Shown: in pieces, positions 57,340 to 64,000 of the stretch
How the letters are laid out: every line of letters begins with the position of its first letter
Numbering within the stretch: position 1 is the first letter of the stretch
From: Isoetes taiwanensis
Taxonomy: Eukaryota; Streptophyta; Lycopodiopsida; Isoetales; Isoetaceae
DNA: 64,000 nucleotides
Assembly: GCA_021234155.1 (NCBI GenBank)
Contig: JAJEKV010000011.1
Location: forward strand, 17,682,677-17,746,676
Reading direction: 5' to 3'
Program-made: the position numbers and the translations under genes
The notes under the pieces: model-generated
What the model was told of the DNA's origin: nothing
What the model saw: the letters and a program-made list of their open reading frames with translations, nothing else
The model's database searches: none

Positions 57340-57979
57340 CTATTACAGCAAAATTTCTCAGACAAAATTTTGCCCGCTTGGGATGCGCCAATCAACTGCC
57401 GCCCACACCACTGACCCCAGATCCCCCTCATTGATTAGTGTTGTGCTGCTTCCAGCCAATGCTTCAACACCTCGGTGTTGCTCACATCCTAGATGATCGG
57501 ATCCTCCCAGCAATTTCCTCTGAGCAGTTATCTGATCATATGTAACGAAACTCAGTTCTTTCATAGGAAGGCCTGGCCTTATCTGTGGCTACAGTAGCGT
57601 TCTGCCAAACTGAGCTCCCACGCCAAGTCTTGATCCAAACAGGTATCTATAGCTTAAAGAATCGGTTCTTTTGCAAAACCCAATTCCATTAATCCCTGGC
57701 TAATTCGTCCTCCAGGTTTTATAGCTTCACTACTGAAGCTATCCTCAGTTCCTCTCAGCCAAATCCGACCCACCTGGCCCTTAATTCGATCCCAATCGAA
57801 GGCCAACCAGGCCATGACTCTAGATCTGCCATTCCGGCCTGTTCAACCTGTTCTACAACAGCGTTTTTGCCCCATCCAACCAATTTATACCACGTGCACT
57901 CTAATATTAACATTTTAACATTGCTTACATTACTTCATACTAATAACAATATTAATAACCCTAGTGTTAGTAACTAACA
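57340..57979 (-). repeat. Array LTR 10
   Basis: 640 bp. Left part reference-like. From about 57700 onward it shows many ordinary substitutions, marking the older array edge. Confidence 0.85.
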
Positions 57980-58243
57980 CTAGCGCCCCTAATGTTAACT
58001 TTTAACATCACTTTCATATTAATATTAACGTACGGCAACCATTGACAGCGCATGCCTTGACTCCGCAACTAATATTATTAACTAATATTAGTGCCCCTAG
58101 TGATCGATATCGGTCCTTAGCAATACTCTGACATTAGTACTAATCCCGTACTAACAATTTCCTTCAGTCCTAACCCTTAGCACTAAATTCCCTTACTCTC
58201 ATATTACGTCACGATTCTAGCAATGGCCCGGGAAGCACCTGTA
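57980..58243 (-). repeat. Array internal segment 10 (truncated, array right edge)
   Basis: Ends within the pol-end remnant (GAAGCACCTGTAACA). The TATC microsatellite is lost and substitutions are frequent (for example GATCGATATCGGTCC for GACGCATATTGGTTC). Confidence 0.8.
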
Positions 58244-59050
58244 ACAACTTTCTATCGGCATATGCCACTAAATGGCATCGGCTTTTATATATGTCAGGTT
58301 TAGTGTGCTCCATTTTGACCTCTATAGCTAGTCCTAGTATGCCCTCTTCTAGTGGTGTATCTTCCTTTTGAGTTCACCAGTTGTGATGAGCTCGACTTCC
58401 ATGGCTCCTCTCGGACGGTCATCTAATTCACGTTGTAATCCTCTTGCCCTTGTTGCTTCTAATGCTACACTGAATTTGAGACAATTTTCTCCACTTTATA
58501 CTTTCAATCTGTCATTATTTCTTCTGTGTATTTTAGTTAAGTCGCATTTAATTAAAGTGGGTCAGATCTCGACGTTTGGGACTCAGATTGAAAATGGGAC
58601 TCATATTAAAGAAAAAAGAATTCTGAATTGGATGCTTGAATAGAATTACACCACACACCAGGAACTGGGTAACTTGTTTTCCTCATAAATTTTACAAACC
58701 ACGAGTTGAGAAAGTTTTCAAGCTTCTCAATATTATCTACCATCATACAGTGCTATAGCATGGAGGTTGCTCATGGCTTTGTCCATCTCCCTTTCTAAGA
58801 TCTTGTGTGTCTTGTCCTTTGAAAGGACAAGTTGGGTATGACCATACCACACACTCCACCAATTCCCTCCTTTCAGGATCAACATGATTTGCCCTCCACT
58901 TTTTCTCCCAGCAGTCGGTGTATTGCTCCTTCAAGTTGCCCTTCTTGTGTCTTCCAATGGGCTCCCATGAATTCTCTAGGATAGGAATTTCTATTTCAGT
59001 TTGCAATCTCCAGCATCAACTAGATGACTTGCAAATGCTAAGAATAGCCA
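58244..59050 (-). mobile_element. Internal remnant of a second LTR element
   Basis: Lies on the internal side of the PBS at 59051-59063. A minus frame at 59006-58743 (TEIEIPILENSWEPIGRHKK, then CVVWSYPTCPFKGQDTQD) starts about 45 bp after the PBS, where gag would begin, but I recognise no gag domain. Confidence 0.3.
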
Positions 59051-59063
59051 GGCTCTGATGCCA
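59051..59063 (-). promoter_or_regulatory. Primer binding site of a second LTR element
   Basis: Minus-strand TGGCATCAGAGCC differs by one base from the plant initiator Met-tRNA site TGGTATCAGAGCC. It sits two bases from GATCCATAACA, a plausible LTR end. The LTR would run right from 59066 (plus TGTTATGGATC). Its other end was not found. Confidence 0.5.
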
Positions 59064-60708
59064 ATTGTTATGGATCACACCAATGATCCATAAGTTTTAT
59101 ATCTCCAATGCCATACTATTACATTTTATCAGTTAAAACAAGGTCTCTCAATCCGCAAATAATCTAGAATTGCTACACATTCCACAAATCAAACTATTAG
59201 CAAAGACGAAGAAATCTCTATTTGCAATAAGAAGTATAGTGAATATAGTTTGCACCAAAAACCTGAGATCTTATCCAGTTCACCAAATCCGGAGAATGAT
59301 TCAATTAGTTACACCAATAACTTGTGATGATCTACCTCTAGTTCACCACCAACCTGGTCAATTAGTGCCAAGAACTGGCAAATTAGGTATGGCTATAGGC
59401 AATGGCAAATTATGAATTCACATTTCTTGTTATCTGGGCAAAGAAATTATGTGTAGGATCTTGAAGGAATCCAATTTGGAACATTGGTTAGGCAGGCAGG
59501 TAATTCCGGCTAAGAATTGGTTGGATCATACGGTCCCCCATCGCTGAAGACAATTGGAGCTAAATGTCGCTCTCTATTGGATGCTCTCCGCCCCCACTAT
59601 TCGATGTAGACCTCTCCCTTTACAATAGTTTGTTGTCTTTTCCTTCTTATTTATTTTTGGCTCTATTTCTAACTTTAACCTTTCCATTTAAATAATATCT
59701 TGGCTACCATATTCATATCATATTCCTTGCCTTGAAGGACCTCCAACATATGTTGGAAGTGTCGAGTCTCCAACTCCACCTCTGACAGAAGCTTCAACAT
59801 GTGTGGGAAACACTGCGCCTTGTGCAATTGAATCTCCACCACCCACAACATAAGAAGACGTGGATGTAGTGGCATGCAATGAAACTATAGCTAAAGCTAC
59901 AACAGAAGAAGAGAAGACTAGGACAAGAAGCTGAGAAGAAGAAACATCTAAAGCTCCAATCATCTATAAACATGCTAGTAAAAGAGGATTGAATATGTGG
60001 TAATGCTACCAAGGGATTAAGTTGCACGGTTTTTCCATTCTCGTCGAGCCTGATCCATGAGTATTATCAACAACTATAGCTGAACCTTTACGGGCCAGCC
60101 AATGAGCATTCAAGACACCCAACTGTAGGAAGCCACTTTATAAGCATTGTTTTGTGGCATGTCTAGGTTACCTGTGGTGCATTTTGAAGGGCTACAATTG
60201 GATATCTCCACTAAAAGGGGCCTAAGCTTTCTAACAAGCGAAGCACACCTAAAACCAACACCGTTTGTGAGAGTTATGGTCAAAACTGTGTCACGGCAAA
60301 ACCCTACCACTAAAGAGGGTAGGAACTTTCAGGCCTTTTCTCTGTACTAAGTCGACCGAATCAGTACCTAAGTCTTAGTTCAATAGAAGGAGGATGCCAT
60401 CGAGTTTTTCAACGAGCCCAAGCACGCCTAAACGGACATTGCAATCAAGAGCTATGATCAAAAGACCACAGCAAAAACCCTAGGCACTGCCATCAACGAC
60501 CTCTCGTATTCAATATCGAGTCATACGTGTTTTTCCATACACCAAATGCTACTAAGACCCTAGTATAGAATGTTGAGATGAACCAAACTAGAACCTTCTA
60601 GATGCCTATAAGGCGAAGGAAATACAGAAGAAAAATCTCCCATGTGGACACAAAAGAAAAATTTCACAATCATGAAAAAACACTTTGCAAATGCAGAATG
60701 TAGTCAAG
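59064..60708. other. Putative LTR and flanking non-coding DNA
   Basis: A short minus-strand TATA-like ATATAAAACTTATGG lies near 59095. A frame around 59740-59850 is rich in SPTPPLTEAS-type proline/serine/threonine. Two diverged copies of a segment containing (G)AG(A/C)TATG(G/A)TCAAAA and GCAAAA(A)CCCTA occur near 60270 and 60450. No gene is recognised. Confidence 0.3.
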
Positions 60709-60792
60709 AAGAATAAGAATAAGAATAAGAATGATATTTTATCGTCCACTGAGGCCAATCGGCCTATGGGACCCATAAGGAGCGCAGCAAAC

Positions 60793-60861
60793 TTATTACT
60801 GTCCGGGTTAAAAAACCCCCGCCCCGAAGGGTTTTCGAGGGAAAAACCGTGGCAGTAATAA
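60793..60861 (-). repeat. Stem-loop near the 3' end of the second LINE
   Basis: TTATTACTGTCCGGGTT (60793-60809) pairs with AACCGTGGCAGTAATAA (60845-60861), enclosing a GC-rich region with its own CGAAGGGTTTTCG fold. It lies about 60 bp from the tail, where some LINEs keep an RT-recognition hairpin. Confidence 0.7.
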
Positions 60862-61142
60862 GAATGCTGTCAAACTGTACAAGTATACATCAATGTATAT
60901 ATACATGTCAAGTGTGTGCCCGAGCTGATCTCGCATGTCCATAACCTCCTGAAGGTATGATCCCGGATCCCCGTGCGGATCTTTGTGCTCAATGTCACAT
61001 GTAATTGGGCGGGCCGGGCCTAGCAAATCAATTTGATCATATCTTTGGGCAACTTTGAAGGGTATGAGATTCATCCTCAATGACTCCCATTTGGCAGCAT
61101 TGATGAGCACATCTGGCGTGCCTCACCAATCCATCGCCCGTC

Positions 61143-62571
61143 TCAATTCGAAGATGATGTGCCCACAATGCGAGCGGAGGCAATGAGTCTGCGCCTTTTC
61201 ATGGGCAAGTGGGTACGCGAGTAGCATTGCGGGCCTCGTTCCAATGTGGGATTTATGTGGTATTTGGTAGTAGTGTTTGTCTTGACATGTTCAAGGGCAT
61301 TGGCATCCCAAAGCTTCTTTGAGGAAGCAAGCGTCAAGATATTGCCTCAAGCTATGGCGATCCGCCTCTGTTTGTACCTGTATGCACCTATGCTCCTGCA
61401 CATTCCATCTAGCCATCCATTGAGCTCTCTTTTCCCTCCAGCAGGCCTTGAGGCGCTGCGGCCCCATTGCCATGATATAAGCTAGTTTAGGGAGGCGAGC
61501 ATCGTCCATATTGACCACCTTCGAAAATAGACAATGTGGCGATCAAGGGCCGCCCTCTCGAAGAGGCAAGAATCTGTCTCTGCGGTAGAGAATTTGATAT
61601 GGGACTGTGGACTTCACCCCTAGTGCTTTCATTACTAAGAAGGCTTTACGGACTGCTCCAAGTCATTCCAAGTAGCAAGTGATACTCTTTGGACACTATA
61701 CTTCCACCCCGTATAAAAGGCGGGGCTCTACTAAGACCTTGAATAGGTGTGTGATGGGCCCAATCATACAACTCCGCTCTATGACTATTGTTTTGCATTG
61801 CATATAGTGCCTTCCTGCCGTCACTCGTGGCCGTATGGATGTGTCCCAAAGGTGCATAGTAGAAGGAAACTCCACTCCCAAATACTTGTATGTGGATGCC
61901 ACTTCCACATTCGGCCTTGGTAATGGCGAAGGAGGGATCCTCGGTGACGTGAAGATGATATGAAAACCACCTTAGTCTTGGCGGGTTGACGCAGCATATC
62001 GGTCGCTTGGCGAGAATGTGTCGGGGCATCGAGATGTCGTTGCATGTCCGGGCGCTGGTGTGTAAGCTAGGAGGTCTACATCATCGGCATATATTAAGGG
62101 TGTCGATGATCTCGATAGAGAAGGTGAGCTCCATCGCCCCCATTATCATCAAGCCAGCTCTCCAATTGATCAATGTAAAGCCCAAACAATGGGGGAGAGG
62201 GCATCCCCAGCGAACCCCGATACTACTATAAAATGGTTGGCTTGTCTGCTGCAATCGACCCGAGCATCTTTCATATAGCACATTAATCGCATTCGCAAAT
62301 CTACAGGAACCCCGGTATTTTGGTCTTGCCCATAGTTTTTCCGAGGCGGTGTCAAGCGCCCGCCAAAATCCACAAAGCAACAATATAGATCGGCGGCGGT
62401 TCTGGCGTCTTCAATCGAGTTCGCGAGCGTGAAGATGTGGTCAATGGTTGAGTGCCGGGTGCGAATCCGCCGGGTGAGGGCCCGCACCTCTGCCTCGCCT
62501 CTGCCCGGCCCGTCAAGCTGGCTGCTTTCGAGAATCCCGGCTAGCGGTTTTGCAAACACCGAACCGACCAT
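61143..62571 (-). pseudogene. Second LINE: reverse transcriptase and C-terminal region, frameshifted
   Basis: Minus-strand blocks: NYRTIMVGSVFAKPLAGILE and RTRHSTIDHIFTLANSIEDA (about 62585-62410), YCCFVDF (about 62390), GVRWGCPLP (about 62220-62195, usually G.RQGCPLSP), IYADDVDLLAYTPAPG (YADD at 62080-62091), NPAKTKVV (about 61985), ASTYKYLGVEF (about 61900-61870), then RVTAGRHYMQCK and EPRLLYGVEV (about 61830-61700). Frames change repeatedly. The catalytic YADD is intact but the gene as a whole is not. Confidence 0.82.
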
Positions 62572-63605
62572 GATTGTTCGGTAATTGGCCGGACAGTGTG
62601 GGTCACCTGCCTTATAGATGGGAACAACTCTGCTATTGGTCCACTGCAGCAGGAAGCCTTCCTATAATGCCTTGTTGAACAAGGCGGACATCACTGGTAT
62701 TATGGACGGCCCTGCCCACTTAAGCAATTATGCCTGCATACTATCCAAGTCTGGGGCTTTCCCATTGGCAAGACGCTGTAAGCCTTGTTCCACGCCCGAA
62801 TCTGTGATTTCCAAAGATCGGGCCTTCTTGCAAGGGTATCTTTGCATGTGCACCACGAGGTCGTATATTTGTTGCAAGTATTGCCTCCTTTCGGGAGTGA
62901 TATTCCCCGTGGGTATCTTGGCTTTCTAAGAACCCTTCGCCGGAAGGTCCTGGGGTGACGTTCCAGGAGGTAAAACATTTCCATTTGATGCGCTGCAATA
63001 TACCTGGCTTTCTTAGCTTTAAGGAAGATGCGGTACTGTCTGACTGCATGTGGGCGTAAAGCAGGGTCTGTGACTTGGCGGAGCCAGCGTTTGTGTTCCT
63101 TGCACTCTACATCAAACCATTGATTACGTGGGAAGGTTGTGGTCCCGGAGGTGCGTGCGGCGGACGGCTTATCCCAAAAGCACCTCTCTGCCCATGATCC
63201 TAAGCACATCGGTCCACCGGCTTGTGCATTTGCTCTAGTGTAGGATATTTCAAAATTTCTGCGGGTCATCTATAAGCATCACGGGCATAAGCCCCTGCAT
63301 GTTCATAATCCAATCGCAGCTGAGGCATGTGAGGAGTTGTTGCACCGGGGGTTCGCACAACCTGCCAAGCCAACTTCAAGTAAAGTGGTAAGTGGTCTGA
63401 GTCGATCTCTGCATCCCTATTAGTTGTTCCCACCTGAAAGTGCTTGACGACATGCATATCCTGCTCAGGCACCAACACATAGTCCACCACACTAGATCCG
63501 CCCCCCTGGTTTTCCTGCCTACAAGTGCTCTTGCGGGTGGAAGGCCACTGTGCCAGTCCATTGCAGATTACCAGGTCAAAGATACTGCAGAGCAAAAGCA
63601 ACTGT
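62572..63605 (-). pseudogene. Second LINE: endonuclease C-terminus and linker
   Basis: 63601-63266 contains LVICNGLAQWPSTRK, SSVVDYVLVPEQDMHVV and DSDHLPLYLKL. The last is the SDHxPL end of an apurinic-type endonuclease domain that would nick the target. 63269-62700 contains NQWFDVECKEHKRWLRQ and RQYRIFLKAKKARYIAAHQM, the usual linker before RT. The two frames overlap by a few bases and are shifted. The first ~120 endonuclease residues are missing. Confidence 0.8.
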
Positions 63606-63981
63606 AAGGAGGGACAAGAAATCGAAATGATGTCACTGAAAATGAAATGAAAACAAAGTCCAGTTAGTGGTGCTTTGAAATGTAGTAGAAATCCACGATG
63701 CCCATTATCTCCAATTGTTTTTTCTAGTGACTTTCTAATTCCCTGGTCGTAGACGTGTAAAAGTCATGATCTAAGGGTGATAACTAATGCCACACTAGTT
63801 TTGGCTGATGTGGAGGTGCAGTGTGGATAGGCTAGAATTGCAAGAAAGCTTGTAGATCCGATAGGGTTGGTGTGCTAAAAATAAAAACATTAGATTGTTA
63901 TATAGACTTGGAAAATATGTAAAAGTTTTTTATTGAACTTATTACAAATTTATCTTTTTAAATCATGTAAAATGAATAGTA
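63606..63981. other. AT-rich flank, nothing recognised
   Basis: Sequence between the LINE truncation point and the Helitron-like terminus. No coding frame or repeat is seen. Confidence 0.45.
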
Positions 63982-64000
63982 ACAAGAAATTTATCGTGGT
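63982..64000 (-). mobile_element. Second copy of the Helitron-like terminus (cut by window end)
   Basis: Read on the minus strand: CCACGATAAATTTCTTGTT. It matches CCGCGATAAATTTCTTGTA at 25661-25679 except for one internal base and the base after the end. The hairpin partner would lie just outside the window, and the element body would extend to the right. Confidence 0.4.

Larger units (their letters stand above)
26165..58243 (-). repeat. Tandem array of LTR-internal units of a gypsy-derived element
   Basis: About ten head-to-tail units. The landmark GCCCCATCCAACC falls at 26466, 29772, 33002, 36298, 42103, 45403, 48696, 54577 and 57869. The period is therefore close to 3.3 kb once the 2.5-kb LINE in one unit and a 0.7-kb deletion in another are allowed for. 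Each unit, read on the minus strand, has an LTR starting TGTTAGTTACTAACACT, a tRNA-Met-type PBS (TGGTACCAGAGCC), about 2.65 kb of internal DNA, and the chromodomain-like end of a Ty3/gypsy pol followed about 0.4 kb later by the next LTR. There is no gag, protease, RT or integrase. This is an (LTR-internal)n array of a LARD-like non-autonomous element. Confidence 0.88.
60709..63605 (-). mobile_element. Second LINE (minus strand), 5'-truncated, microsatellite tail
   Basis: In element order: endonuclease C-terminus, linker, RT, C-terminal region, 3' UTR with a stem-loop, and a tail of TTCTTA-type repeats (60709-60733 on plus as AAGAAT units) instead of poly(A). This tail type and the RT sequence distinguish it from the L1-type LINE at 37.5 kb. 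The endonuclease N-terminus is absent, so the element is probably truncated near 63605. Confidence 0.8.

Noticed and set aside
26165-58243. CRISPR-like or bacterial repeat array
   Set aside because: Units are 3.3 kb with LTR, PBS and pol remnants. The context is eukaryotic.
60140-60490. Protein-coding gene in the flank of the second LTR remnant
   Set aside because: Short frames only. The recognisable pattern is a diverged non-coding duplication.

Overview
The window reads as nuclear DNA of a land plant. It holds a Ty1/copia element primed by initiator Met-tRNA, a Ty3/gypsy-derived LTR array, two LINEs, spliced housekeeping gene remnants (an HMA5-type copper ATPase, the ALG6 glucosyltransferase, an mTERF-family protein) and sequence discordance at CAG/CTG sites that fits CHG methylation. 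A fern or another repeat-rich plant is possible, but the species cannot be fixed from the sequence. No bacterial operon, CRISPR array or rRNA gene is present.

Layout. 1-0.27 kb: first exon of an HMA5-like copper P-type ATPase (minus). 1.0-2.3 kb: two GC-rich foldback elements and an 85-bp duplication. 2.57-5.6 kb: a broken gene of a transposon-associated family with WSDG and HGKG..DG motifs. 5.9-6.7 kb: an unrecognised broken minus-strand gene. 6.8-9.2 kb: palindrome clusters, short duplications, a small ORF and a long CCA/TGG-rich inverted tract. 9.39-9.56 kb: a heat-shock-element cluster plus TATA box with no recognisable heat-shock protein downstream. 13.52-18.74 kb: a complete copia element (minus) with LTRs, PBS, PPT and a 5-bp target duplication. 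Its gag-integrase half is largely open and its RT-RNase H half is shattered. 19.5-23.1 kb: an ALG6 gene (minus) lacking a central exon. 23.2-23.4 kb: four consecutive hairpins. 24.1-24.5 kb: an mTERF-like exon (plus). 25.65 kb: a Helitron-like terminus.

26.165-58.243 kb is the dominant structure: about ten head-to-tail units of about 3.3 kb. Each unit is one ~640-bp LTR plus ~2.65 kb of internal sequence of a gypsy-derived, coding-poor (LARD-like) element on the minus strand. The only coding trace is the chromodomain-like 3' end of pol. One unit carries a 2.5-kb L1-type LINE with a poly(A) tail, another has a 0.7-kb deletion, and both array edges are more diverged than the middle.

58.2-64 kb: another LTR/PBS remnant and a second, different LINE on the minus strand with a microsatellite tail and a 3' stem-loop. 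The last bases match the Helitron-like terminus at 25.65 kb in inverse orientation. The working genes here (ALG6, mTERF, HMA5) are unrelated housekeeping functions, and most of the window is mobile-element sediment.

Most copy-to-copy differences in the array, and between the copia LTRs, fall at CAG/CTG. This may be a methylation-linked sequencing artefact, so single frameshifts anywhere in the window should be read with caution.
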